Shown: positions 22,303-29,982 of the stretch, piece after piece
Numbering within the stretch: the stretch's first letter is position 1
Layout: every line of letters starts with the position of its first letter
Notes under the pieces: model-generated
The model's input: only the letters and a program-made list of their open reading frames with translations
What the model was told of the DNA's origin: nothing
The model's database searches: none
Assembly: GCA_947588005.1 (NCBI GenBank)
Contig: CANPYE010000009.1
Location: 1 to 43,468 of the forward strand
DNA: 43,468 nucleotides
From: an uncultured Lachnospiraceae bacterium
GTDB taxonomy: Bacteria; Bacillota; Clostridia; Lachnospirales; Lachnospiraceae
Direction: 5' to 3'
Position numbers and translations under genes: made by a program

Positions 22303-24018
22303 ATGATTAAAACGATCGTCACTCTGATTGGGCCGAAGCGCAGGAATCAGATGCTGGCTCTGATTCCCGCGATGCTGCTGGCTTCCCTTCTGGAAATGGC
22401 CGGTCTCACAATGGTTGTCTCCATCTGCGCCTCCCTTGCGGACAGCGCGTGGCTGGGAGAAAACCCAATCGCGCTCTGGCTGCGTGGTACTCTGCGAATT
22501 CAATCGGAAGCCGCTCTGACGGAAGCGCTTCTCCTTGCGCTGATCGCGTTATACGCGTTCAAGCTTCCGTATCTGGCGTGGGAGAATTATATTGCGGCGA
22601 AGTTTGCGCGTAAGGCACGGTATGAGGTATCCGCACGGCTGTACGAACGCATGATACGAAGCCCCTACGCTTATTTTATACGGCACAGCACGGCGGAACT
22701 GCAGAATCTGCTTGGACAGGATATGTTCCAGTTTTCCGCGGGGCTTGAGGCATGTATGCAGATCGTGATGGAATCGCTTGCTGCGCTGGGAATGGGACTC
22801 TGCCTGTTACTGATCGATCCGGTCATGACGCTGTTTTTGGCGATGGGGATCGCATTTTTAATGCTGCTGATCCGCGTGATACTCATCCGGCCGATTCGGA
22901 AAGCCTCGCAGCGGCAGCGTGATGCGAACCGAAGGTACTGGAAGTGGCTGCATCAGATGGCCGAGGGGATCAAGGACATTAAAACCGGGCATCATGAATC
23001 TTTTTTTGAACAAAGATTTAAGGAAGCTGATGCGGAATACTTGCGGTCCGATTATCTGAGACAGTTCTGGATCAAGTTGCCGACCCTGTGTATGGAGAGC
23101 GTCATGGTGCTGACTGTGCTGTTGTATCTCCTCTTTTTTGTGCGGTCGGGGAAAGGTCTGATCGATTATCTGCCCGGTCTTTCCGCCCTGGCGTGGACGG
23201 CAGTGCGCCTTTTGCCGGCATTTAACCGGATCAATGGCGGTCTGACCCGGCTAGGCTATGCAAAGAGCTCTGTGGAGGCGATCCGGCTTGCCCTGGAAGA
23301 AACGGCGGCAGGGGAGAAGGAGCCGCCTGTCCGGCAGCCGGAGACGAATATGAACGGGAACATCCTGCTGGAGCACGTGTCCTATACCTACGACAGGGAG
23401 GAGAAAACCGTACTGCGGGATGTGGAGATGGAGATCCCTGCGGGAACATCGGTCGGCATCATCGGCCCTTCTGGCGCGGGCAAGACTACGCTCTTGGATA
23501 TTCTGCTCGGACTGCTTGCGCCGGATGAGGGACAGGTCCGGATCGACGGCGTTCCTGTCGCCGGTCAATACAGGATACCGGATCAGATCGCTTATGTGCC
23601 GCAGACCACATTTCTGTTAGATGATACCGTTCGGAATAATGTAGCGATGGGCTTCGAAAGAGAGCAGATTCGGGACGACCAGGTGTGGGAGGCGCTGGAG
23701 AAGGCCGCGCTTGCCGATAAGATTCGAGCTCTTTCCCGCGGCCTGGATACACAGATCGGGGAACGGGGGATCCGTCTTTCCGGCGGGGAGCGTCAGCGCC
23801 TGGGGCTTGCCCGCGCAATCTATCGGAATCCGGCGCTGATTGTTTTTGACGAAGCGACCTCGGCGCTGGATCTGAAAACGGAGTCCGCCGTCCTGGATTC
23901 CATCAACCGCCTGAAAGGACAGAAAACATTGATTATCGTTTCGCACCGAATGTCAGCGATCGCGGGCTGCGACAGGATTTACCGTGTGGAAAACGGAACA
24001 GTCTGCCGGGAGAAGTGA
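22303..24018 (+). CDS. ABC exporter (fused permease and ATPase) of the RiPP locus
   Basis: 571 residues from the ATG at 22303 (GAAAGGA upstream); a GTG at 22270 would add 11 residues. Six-helix transmembrane domain in residues 1-310, then an ATPase with Walker A GPSGAGKTT (about 388-396), signature LSGGERQRLG (from about 492), Walker B LIVFDEATSALD and switch SHR. It is an MsbA/McjD-like half-transporter that should work as a homodimer. It has no N-terminal C39 protease, so it would export a leaderless or separately cleaved peptide. It is also possible that it moves a lipid-linked glycan, since polysaccharide genes are upstream, but the RiPP setting is closer. Confidence 0.9.
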   Translation: MIKTIVTLIGPKRRNQMLALIPAMLLASLLEMAGLTMVVSICASLADSAWLGENPIALWLRGTLRIQSEAALTEALLLALIALYAFKLPYLAWENYIAAKFARKARYEVSARLYERMIRSPYAYFIRHSTAELQNLLGQDMFQFSAGLEACMQIVMESLAALGMGLCLLLIDPVMTLFLAMGIAFLMLLIRVILIRPIRKASQRQRDANRRYWKWLHQMAEGIKDIKTGHHESFFEQRFKEADAEYLRSDYLRQFWIKLPTLCMESVMVLTVLLYLLFFVRSGKGLIDYLPGLSALAWTAVRLLPAFNRINGGLTRLGYAKSSVEAIRLALEETAAGEKEPPVRQPETNMNGNILLEHVSYTYDREEKTVLRDVEMEIPAGTSVGIIGPSGAGKTTLLDILLGLLAPDEGQVRIDGVPVAGQYRIPDQIAYVPQTTFLLDDTVRNNVAMGFEREQIRDDQVWEALEKAALADKIRALSRGLDTQIGERGIRLSGGERQRLGLARAIYRNPALIVFDEATSALDLKTESAVLDSINRLKGQKTLIIVSHRMSAIAGCDRIYRVENGTVCREK

Positions 24019-24103
24019 AGTAGCCGGACGCGGTTCGGTCTGTCAGGCAGGCGGTAAGGCGGTTCGGGCCCGGCAAATCAATTGCGAGCGGAGGGAGCGA
24101 CCT

Positions 24104-25246
24104 ATGACACGGGAGGAGAAAAGAAAGATCTTTACCTGGAAGAATGTCATTCTGTGTGTATTGATCGCGCTGGCGGTTATTGTCCTGGCCGGTTATGCGG
24201 TCTTTCATCACTATTACAGTCTTCTGGATTACCATGATCCGAATGATTATGATTACGAAGAAGCCATGCATACGGAAGAGGGCGATACGATGGCTTCGGA
24301 CGGCAGTGCGGAAACACCCGAGCTTTATATCGATATACAAACCGATGGCGATACTGTCATCGAGACCGCCGAAGGGGCTGGTTCCGAGGGGGAGATTGAA
24401 GACCAGATTCTCGCGAATCTCAGGCAGATGGAAGAAAGCTCTTCCCTTTATGAGACCGACGCGTTCAATCTGCTGCTGATCGGCATAGACGCCCGAGAGG
24501 ATTCATTTTCAGGGAATTCTGACGCCATGATTCTGCTCAGCATCAACAGGAAAACGAAAAAGGTGGTCATGACCTCCCTGCTTCGTGATATCTATCTGTC
24601 AATTCCCGGGCATGGGAACAACAGGCTGAACCACGCTTATCTGACGGGCGGGATGAGTCTTCTGACGCAGACCATTCAGAATAATTTCGGAATCCATGTA
24701 GACAGATGCGTCGTGATTAATTTTTATCTGATGATGGACATGGTAGACGCCCTGGGCGGGCTGGATCTTGACGTATCCGCGGATGAGATCAAAGTGATGA
24801 ATATGTATATCGAAAATCATAACCGTATGCTGGAAAGGCCGTTGGAAACAGATATATTGTCAGAAGCAGACGCCGGTCTTCTGCACGCGAATGGCAGCCA
24901 GACGCTGGCGTACACAAGGGTACGGTATGTGGGAACGGATTTTGCCAGAACCGGAAGACAGCGCACCGTGATTAATAAATGTCTTGAGAAGATAAAGAAC
25001 ATGAATCTCGGAGAGCTTATGGCGCTTGCGGAGGAATTCCTGCCTGAAGTGCGGACTGACCTGACGCAGGGCGACTGCGCGTCCCTGCTTCTTATGCTTC
25101 TCCGTTTCCCCGATTATCAGATCGAGACAATGACAATTCCCATCGAAGGCACATACCGATTCGCGGAGATTCGGAATATGTCGGTGCTTACGGTTGATTT
25201 CCAGAAAAATACGGAGGAATGGCATAAGCTGGTGGAGGGAGATTGA
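24104..25246 (+). CDS. LytR-CpsA-Psr (LCP) family cell-wall glycopolymer ligase
   Basis: 380 residues from the ATG at 24104 (GGAGGG 8 bases upstream). A basic cytoplasmic start, one membrane helix (about 14-36), an acidic spacer rich in Asp and Glu (about 40-105), then the LCP domain: FNLLLIGIDAR, SDAMILLSINRKTKKV, TSLLRDIYLSIPG, NRLNHAY and the later TRVRYVGTDFARTGRQR, whose Arg and Asp residues bind the polyprenyl pyrophosphate. LCP enzymes move a finished glycopolymer from its lipid carrier to peptidoglycan outside the membrane. As last gene of the run it is suited to anchoring the polysaccharide made by 4405-15164, with the RiPP genes lying between. Confidence 0.92.
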   Translation: MTREEKRKIFTWKNVILCVLIALAVIVLAGYAVFHHYYSLLDYHDPNDYDYEEAMHTEEGDTMASDGSAETPELYIDIQTDGDTVIETAEGAGSEGEIEDQILANLRQMEESSSLYETDAFNLLLIGIDAREDSFSGNSDAMILLSINRKTKKVVMTSLLRDIYLSIPGHGNNRLNHAYLTGGMSLLTQTIQNNFGIHVDRCVVINFYLMMDMVDALGGLDLDVSADEIKVMNMYIENHNRMLERPLETDILSEADAGLLHANGSQTLAYTRVRYVGTDFARTGRQRTVINKCLEKIKNMNLGELMALAEEFLPEVRTDLTQGDCASLLLMLLRFPDYQIETMTIPIEGTYRFAEIRNMSVLTVDFQKNTEEWHKLVEGD

Positions 25247-25298
25247 CACAGGAAATAATCTTACACGCAGGTGGCGGCAGACTTATATTTACAATTCA

Positions 25299-25327
25299 TT
25301 GAAAATAAAGTGGGCATGTGATATTAT
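25299..25327 (+). promoter_or_regulatory. promoter for the mntA-hepT pair
   Basis: TTGAAA (25299-25304), 17 bases, TATTAT (25322-25327; TATAAT at 25325-25330 overlaps it). It precedes the toxin-antitoxin operon by about 145 bases and marks the start of a new transcription unit after the LCP gene. Confidence 0.6.
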
Positions 25328-25335
25328 AATGAGGA

Positions 25336-25368
25336 AAGCGCCGATGACGCTTGCATCAATCGGCGTTT
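25336..25368 (+). promoter_or_regulatory. hairpin in the mntA leader
   Basis: Bases 25336-25345 pair with 25359-25368 (10 pairs, one G-U) around a 13-base loop. No T-run follows, so it is not a standard terminator. It sits just after the predicted transcription start and might influence expression of the toxin-antitoxin genes. Confidence 0.45.
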
Positions 25369-25474
25369 GACGAGTATCTCCATCGAGACGCCAGACGAGA
25401 TGGTGTTATGAATAATTGAAAACGGGTATTGGCCGCTTTCCTGAGACTAATTCGCCCGGAACTGGGAGGCTTTT

Positions 25475-25804
25475 ATGGACAGAATCTATACTTATCAGGA
25501 GATACAGAACTTGATATCGCCGGTTATGCGCAAATATGGGGTTTCCAGAGCGTATTTGTTTGGCTCTTACTCCAGAGGAGAGGCAACGCCCGAAAGTGAT
25601 ATTGATTTGCGGGTTGATTGCGACCGGCTAAAGGGACTGTTTGGCTTAGGAGGCTTATATGCTGATTTGGAAAGGGCTTGCGGAAAAAAGGTTGATCTGG
25701 TAACTTCGGGGGCTATGAACCATCCGGCAAATATAGATAAGGTGAGGGAGTTCCGCGACAGTATAAAAGAGGATGAGAGGTTGATTTATGAAGAAGGATA
25801 TTGA
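25475..25804 (+). CDS. mntA: MntA-like nucleotidyltransferase antitoxin
   Basis: 109 residues with the minimal nucleotidyltransferase signature GSx10DxD: G30-S31 and D42-x-D44 in LFGSYSRGEATPESDIDL. In studied pairs this enzyme neutralises the partner HEPN RNase by adding AMP to a Tyr next to its active site. It overlaps hepT by 17 bases. TGGGAGG precedes the ATG. The pair is chromosomal, compact and of the usual antitoxin-first order. Confidence 0.88.
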   Translation: MDRIYTYQEIQNLISPVMRKYGVSRAYLFGSYSRGEATPESDIDLRVDCDRLKGLFGLGGLYADLERACGKKVDLVTSGAMNHPANIDKVREFRDSIKEDERLIYEEGY

Positions 25805-26138
25805 TATTCTGAAGAATATAAAAACATATTGCGAATATATTTGGAAGACCATTGCCAGATTTGGGGATAGTAAAGAAGTATTTGACGCGGATCAGGATTA
25901 TCAGAATTCTGTATGTATGAATCTGCTTCAAATTGGGGAATTAGTAGGCCGGCTGTCAGAGGGCTTTAAGAATGCAACATCGGATCATATATATTGGCCG
26001 GCTGTTAAAGGAATGAGAAACGTATTAGTACACAATTACGGAGCAGTTGATTATGACCGTGTATGGGATACGGCTAAAAATGACATTCCTGTTTTGTATG
26101 CTGTTTGTACTGAATTGGTAGAGTTGTATGAAAAATAG
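25788..26138 (+). CDS. hepT: HepT-like HEPN toxin (DUF86)
   Basis: 116 residues, all-helical HEPN fold. The RNase motif Rx4HxY is present as R77, H82 and Y84 in MRNVLVHNYG; the Tyr is the residue AMPylated by MntA in characterised systems. GEL and the helix around QNSVCMNLLQIGEL are typical of DUF86. All motif residues are intact, so the toxin should be active unless neutralised. Followed by a strong terminator. Confidence 0.88.
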   Translation: MKKDIDILKNIKTYCEYIWKTIARFGDSKEVFDADQDYQNSVCMNLLQIGELVGRLSEGFKNATSDHIYWPAVKGMRNVLVHNYGAVDYDRVWDTAKNDIPVLYAVCTELVELYEK

Positions 26139-26168
26139 CTGTGCCTCATCTTTCCAAAAACGCAAAAA

Positions 26169-26222
26169 GAAAGACTGATACGTTCAGACCGTTATGATCC
26201 GGCTGTCGCGTATCAGTCTTTC
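26169..26222. terminator. bidirectional terminator between hepT and the PAP2-like gene
   Basis: A 14-base stem (26169-26182 with 26209-26222, GAAAGACTGATACG and its complement) around a 26-base loop. Flanking A-rich sequence on the left and TTT on the right let it work for the convergent genes on both strands. Confidence 0.75.
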
Positions 26223-26233
26223 ATTGTCTGGCT

Positions 26234-26890
26234 TCAGCCCAGCGCTTTCCTGCGGAACCTCCGCTCTTCGGTGGCGTAGGAAGAACCGTAGGCCATCGGA
26301 TAGAGGAGGTAGGCCAACACCAGCGCGCCCATTACGTCCACAACGGAGTGCTGTTTCAGGAACACGGTGGAGGCGCAGATCAGAATGCACAGCACCAGTG
26401 ACAGCTTCCGGAAGAGCGGATGTCTGCGCAGGTCCTCGCTCTTCATCACGGCCACATGGACGGCCACGGAGTCGAAGACATGGATGCTCGGGAAAATATT
26501 GGTTGAGGTGTCGATGCCCTGCAGCACCGATACCAGCCAGGCGAACACATTTTTGTTCGGATCAACCTGCGGCCGCATGTCCGTGCCGTTATGGAAGACG
26601 GTGCAGATCATCAGGCAGATCGTCATTCCGACGAACAGGTAGGCGCAGACCCGGTAAAAATCCCGTGTATTCTTAAAGAAGAAATAAAACACGGTTCCGA
26701 ACATATACACAAACCACAGCAGATACGGCACGATGAAATATTCTGAAAATGGAATCATATCGTCGAGTGCCGTGTGTATGACGTGAAAATCCCGGGTTAC
26801 CGTATGCTCCAGCCAGATAAACCATGGCATATACAGCAGGAAATACACGGCCACCCAGGCGTGTCTGTACTTTTTGATCCGTTCTTTCAT
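26234..26890 (-). CDS. PAP2-superfamily membrane phosphatase-like protein
   Basis: 218 residues from the ATG at 26890 (GGGTGGGGG just upstream); an in-frame ATG at 26905 adds five. About six membrane spans. PSIHVFDS carries the motif-2 His and KQHSVVDVMGA the motif-3 His and Asp of the PAP2 fold; motif 1 (normally KxxxxxxRP) is weakly represented by MRPQVDP. It could dephosphorylate or transfer groups on polyprenyl or phospholipid phosphates; the substrate is unknown. It is transcribed alone from the promoter at 26928-26956. Confidence 0.8.
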   Translation of the reverse strand: MKERIKKYRHAWVAVYFLLYMPWFIWLEHTVTRDFHVIHTALDDMIPFSEYFIVPYLLWFVYMFGTVFYFFFKNTRDFYRVCAYLFVGMTICLMICTVFHNGTDMRPQVDPNKNVFAWLVSVLQGIDTSTNIFPSIHVFDSVAVHVAVMKSEDLRRHPLFRKLSLVLCILICASTVFLKQHSVVDVMGALVLAYLLYPMAYGSSYATEERRFRRKALG

Positions 26891-26927
26891 GACCCCCACC
26901 CTCATCTATTTTTTTCTCTAAACGTGC

Positions 26928-26956
26928 ATTATAGCACGCTTCGCGTTTGCATACAA
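26928..26956 (-). promoter_or_regulatory. promoter of the PAP2-like gene
   Basis: On the minus strand: TTGTAT (26956-26951), 17 bases, TATAAT (26933-26928). Perfect -10, good -35 and ideal spacing, about 38 bases upstream of the start codon. Confidence 0.75.
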
Positions 26957-27019
26957 GGGTGTTTCGAAAATGTTAATAATTTTTCAAATTGTTAAGAAAA
27001 TCGGAAAACAAAGAAGCGG

Positions 27020-27048
27020 TTGAAATGGAACAGGGGTTGTGATAGACT
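27020..27048 (+). promoter_or_regulatory. promoter of the apbE gene
   Basis: TTGAAA (27020-27025), 17 bases, TAGACT (27043-27048) preceded by TGA giving an extended -10. It is divergent from the PAP2-like promoter. Confidence 0.65.
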
Positions 27049-27111
27049 GGTTTCCGAGAGGGCGGAACAGTGAACCTACCGGCAGAAGAGAAAACAGGAT
27101 CACGGGAGAAT

Positions 27112-28206
27112 ATGGGACAGGCGCGCGGTGCGGCCGTCTGTTTTGTCATGCTCATCTGCCTTCTTTTGTCCGGCTGCGGAGCGGGCGGCGGGCAGAGGCT
27201 TAACCGGTACAGCGCCCAGTATTTCGATCTGTTCGATACCGTGACGGTGTTTACCGCGTATACGGCCGATGAAGAAGAATTTAACCGCTATGCGGAAGAA
27301 ATGCACGAGGAGATGGCCATGTACCACCGGCTTTATGATATTTACCATGATTATGAAGGCGTTAACAATTTAAAGACGATCAACGATAACGCGGGCCTTA
27401 CGCCGGTGAAGGCGGATGGGAGGATACTCGGACTGCTGGAGGAAGCGGCGGAGCTTTGCGGTCAGACCGGCGGCGCTGTCAATATCGCGATGGGGAGCGT
27501 TCTGTCCATCTGGCATGATTATCGGGAAGCGGCGCTGGCTGACCCGGCGCAGGCGCAGGTCCCGCCGATGGAGCTGCTTAAGGAAGCCGCCGCGCATACG
27601 GATATCGCGGATCTTAAGATCGACCGGGAGGCGTCCACCGTCTATCTGGCGGATCCGGAAATGCGTCTCGACGCGGGCGCCGTGGCGAAAGGCTACGCGA
27701 CGGAAATGGTATGCCGAACGCTTCAGGCGGACGGACTGACATGCTTTATGCTGAACGTGGGCGGCAATGTCCGCACGGTCGGGCGCAAACCGGAGAGCGC
27801 GGGGGCTGGTCTTCTCCGGTTCGGAACGGCGGATGCAGGAGAACCGTGGTCCGTGGGAATCCAGAATCCGGATACGGACGGCGGGGAGGCGTACCTGCAT
27901 ACGGTGGAGATCGCCGACTGTTCGCTGGTGACCAGCGGAACCTACCAGCGCTATTATGAGGCGGACGGCGTCCGCTATCATCATATCATTCATCCGGATC
28001 TTCTGATGCCCTGGGACCGGTACGCGTCGGTCACGATCCTCTGCGAAGATTCCGGCCTGGCGGACGGCCTTTCCACGGCTGTATTTAATATGGAGATCGA
28101 CGACGGCCTTAATCTGATCGAAAGCCTGAACGGCGTGGAAGCGCTGTGGATCTGCCCGGACGGAACCGAACAGAGAAGCTCCGGCTTCGCCCGATATGAG
28201 AAATAA
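27112..28206 (+). CDS. apbE: FAD:protein FMN transferase (ApbE family), lipoprotein
   Basis: 364 residues from the ATG at 27112, which gives a normal lipoprotein signal (MGQARGAAVCFVMLICLLLS) with lipobox Cys22 in LSGCG; the GTG at 27070 would lengthen the n-region by 14 residues. ApbE hallmarks: FDTVTVFTAY, a central GAVAKGYATE, LNVGGNVRTVG, LVTSGTYQRYYE and HHIIHP. The enzyme uses FAD to attach FMN covalently to Thr of exported or membrane flavoproteins (Rnf/Nqr subunits, flavocytochromes). No flavoprotein partner is adjacent, so its substrate must be elsewhere. Confidence 0.92.
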   Translation: MGQARGAAVCFVMLICLLLSGCGAGGGQRLNRYSAQYFDLFDTVTVFTAYTADEEEFNRYAEEMHEEMAMYHRLYDIYHDYEGVNNLKTINDNAGLTPVKADGRILGLLEEAAELCGQTGGAVNIAMGSVLSIWHDYREAALADPAQAQVPPMELLKEAAAHTDIADLKIDREASTVYLADPEMRLDAGAVAKGYATEMVCRTLQADGLTCFMLNVGGNVRTVGRKPESAGAGLLRFGTADAGEPWSVGIQNPDTDGGEAYLHTVEIADCSLVTSGTYQRYYEADGVRYHHIIHPDLLMPWDRYASVTILCEDSGLADGLSTAVFNMEIDDGLNLIESLNGVEALWICPDGTEQRSSGFARYEK

Positions 28207-28243
28207 GCGATAAAGCATGCATAGAATCGGAGAGAATAATACT

Positions 28244-29146
28244 ATGAACAGAAAGAAAATGCGCAGCAGTTTTCTGCTGCTTTTAACGGCGTTTATATGG
28301 GGAACCGCCTTTGTAGCCCAGAGCGTGGGGATGGAGTATGTAGGGGCGTTTACGTTCAATATGTGCCGCTTCCTCCTGGGCGGAGCGGTTCTTCTTCCGG
28401 CCGTGCTCCTTATGGTGCGGCGCGTTCGCCAAACACATCCGGAAGGATCCCCGTCCGCCGCCCGCCGCAGCCGCATCCGCGACGGCATAAAAGGCGGCCT
28501 GGCCTGCGGCGTCGTCCTTTTCGTGGCCAGCAGCTTTCAGCAGATCGGCATCTCCATGACCACGGTCGGCAAAAGCGGCTTCATCACCGCCCTTTACATC
28601 GTTCTGGTCCCGGTCTGCGGCGTCTTCATGAAAAAACGCATCCCGCGCCACGTCTGGCTCGGCGTTGCGCTCGCCACGGCCGGTATGTATCTGCTGTGCG
28701 TCACGGAAAGCTTTACAATAAACCGCGGCGACATGTATCTCTTCTTCTGCGCCCTCAGCTTCACGGTCCACATCCTGGTCATCGACCGGGTTTCGCCGCG
28801 CGCAGACGGCATTCTGATCTCCTGCGTCCAGTTTTTCACCGCCGGAGTTCTTTCCGCCGTCCTGACATTTCTCTTTGAGACCCCGCGCCTGGCCGCCATC
28901 CTTTTCGCCGTGTCGCCGATCCTTTATTCCGGCGTCCTTTCCTGCGGCGTCGCCTACACGCTGCAGGTCATCGCCCAGAAAGACACCGACCCCACCGTCG
29001 CATCCCTCCTCATGAGCCTGGAGTCCGTCTTCTCCCTCCTCGCCGGCTGGGTCATCCTGCACCAGCGTCTCTCCGCGAGAGAACTGTCCGGCTGCGCCCT
29101 GGTCTTCGCCGCCGTCATCCTCGCCCAGCTCCCCGCCCGCGAGTAG
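28244..29146 (+). CDS. EamA-family (DMT) transporter
   Basis: 300 residues from the ATG at 28244 (GGAGAG 9 bases upstream). Ten membrane spans in two EamA repeats; LLTAFIWGTAFVAQSVGMEY and the second-repeat SLESVFSLLAGWVILHQ are typical. Likely exports a metabolite or amino acid, substrate unknown. The Arg-rich loop (about 65-87) is cytoplasmic. It follows apbE by 38 bases and may share its transcript. Confidence 0.87.
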   Translation: MNRKKMRSSFLLLLTAFIWGTAFVAQSVGMEYVGAFTFNMCRFLLGGAVLLPAVLLMVRRVRQTHPEGSPSAARRSRIRDGIKGGLACGVVLFVASSFQQIGISMTTVGKSGFITALYIVLVPVCGVFMKKRIPRHVWLGVALATAGMYLLCVTESFTINRGDMYLFFCALSFTVHILVIDRVSPRADGILISCVQFFTAGVLSAVLTFLFETPRLAAILFAVSPILYSGVLSCGVAYTLQVIAQKDTDPTVASLLMSLESVFSLLAGWVILHQRLSARELSGCALVFAAVILAQLPARE

Positions 29147-29172
29147 ATAGACAAGCGCGATAACCAGCTCCA

Positions 29173-29221
29173 CAGCAGGGGCCGTGCGGCTTGAAACCTG
29201 AAAGCCGCGCGGCCCCTGCTG
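29173..29221. terminator. long hairpin between convergent genes
   Basis: A 20-base stem (29173-29192 with 29202-29221, one G-U) and a 9-base loop, very GC-rich. There is no T-run on either side, so it is either a strong bidirectional termination or mRNA-stabilising structure, or a small palindromic repeat element. It lies between the convergent EamA and spore-coat genes. Confidence 0.6.
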
Positions 29222-29255
29222 CGGAGCGTATCACCCGCGAATCCCCCCGAAACGC

Positions 29256-29504
29256 CTACTCCTTCCCCGCAAACTGATTCTTCACCTTCCGAATCTTCTC
29301 CATCTCCGCATTATCAGCCGTATACCATCCCTTCGCGGACATCTTCCTGTAGATATCATCCTGAATCCCCAGGCTGTCGTCCAGCGCCCTGTCAAAAGTC
29401 TGGTGCACATTCTGCGTCGAAGACTCAATCGTCCCATGCAGATACAGATCGCATACGCCCTTGGTCGTCAAGAGCAGGTTCTCCATAATACATTTGTCAT
29501 CCAT
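29256..29504 (-). CDS. spore coat protein (CotF-like)
   Basis: 82 residues. MENLLLTTKGVCDLYLHGTI and then KMSAKGWYTADNAEMEKI are characteristic of the small CotF-type coat proteins of Clostridia and Bacilli. It should be made in the mother cell late in sporulation and be part of the spore coat. GGAGGG 7 bases upstream of the ATG sits just after the stop of the companion gene at 29518-29691, so the two form an operon. It supports a spore-forming host. Confidence 0.85.
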   Translation of the reverse strand: MDDKCIMENLLLTTKGVCDLYLHGTIESSTQNVHQTFDRALDDSLGIQDDIYRKMSAKGWYTADNAEMEKIRKVKNQFAGKE

Positions 29505-29517
29505 CTCTTTTCCCTCC

Positions 29518-29691
29518 TCAGATCAGATTATAAAACGAATCAAATATCTGCCGGTGCTTTTGCTGGATTTCCTCCACGCAGGATCTAAGCTCCGGATCCT
29601 GCAGACTGCGGATCGCATCGTCGCACTGGTTCTTCAGAAAACTCTCGTGGCTTAATGCGTCTTCAATATACGTCAGTTCCTTCGGGCTCAT
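29518..29691 (-). CDS. 57-aa protein, probable spore-coat operon partner
   Basis: A short gene easily missed. MSPKELTYIEDALSHE starts 8 bases after AAGGAGG. The peptide is helical and charged with one Cys pair separated by 16 residues (about C23 and C39) and ends DSFYNLI. It lies 13 bases before the CotF-like gene in the same direction. Similar small proteins precede CotF genes in related genomes as far as I recall, but I give no firm family. It probably assembles with, or is controlled with, the coat protein. Confidence 0.75.
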   Translation of the reverse strand: MSPKELTYIEDALSHESFLKNQCDDAIRSLQDPELRSCVEEIQQKHRQIFDSFYNLI

Positions 29692-29982
29692 GTCGGCGCC
29701 TCCTTTTTCGCAATTATTTTCACATGCAGCGGTTCAGCCGTTCCGATTTCCATACAAAAAAGTGCGGAACGGAATCCGGCCGGAACGCTGCCCGTACGCT
29801 TAATATGCGCAGAAGCCGGCGTATTTATAAGCAAACCGCTCGTCAATATAAGACAAAATGCAGCCTGCTTCTGGAAGAATCACGAAAAATGTGATACACT
29901 TCCTGTAAGCGCCGCAAAATCCCGCGCGTTTTTAGAACAGCGCGCCGCAGCGGCAATGCAAAGAACAGATAAGGCGGACATT

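Noticed and set aside
15230-24018. Classical lasso peptide cluster
   Set aside because: Kinase, recognition protein, nucleotidyltransferase and exporter fit, but there is no asparagine-synthetase-like cyclase or transglutaminase-like protease, and the precursor core has three Cys with three radical SAM enzymes.
25336-25368. Terminator of the LCP gene
   Set aside because: The hairpin lies after a good promoter and has no T-run, so it is better read as part of the mntA leader.
27370-29173. Long minus-strand frames (372 and 296 codons) opposite apbE and the EamA gene
   Set aside because: Low-complexity Arg/Gly/Asp-rich translations, no ribosome binding sites, and the plus strand encodes complete known families.
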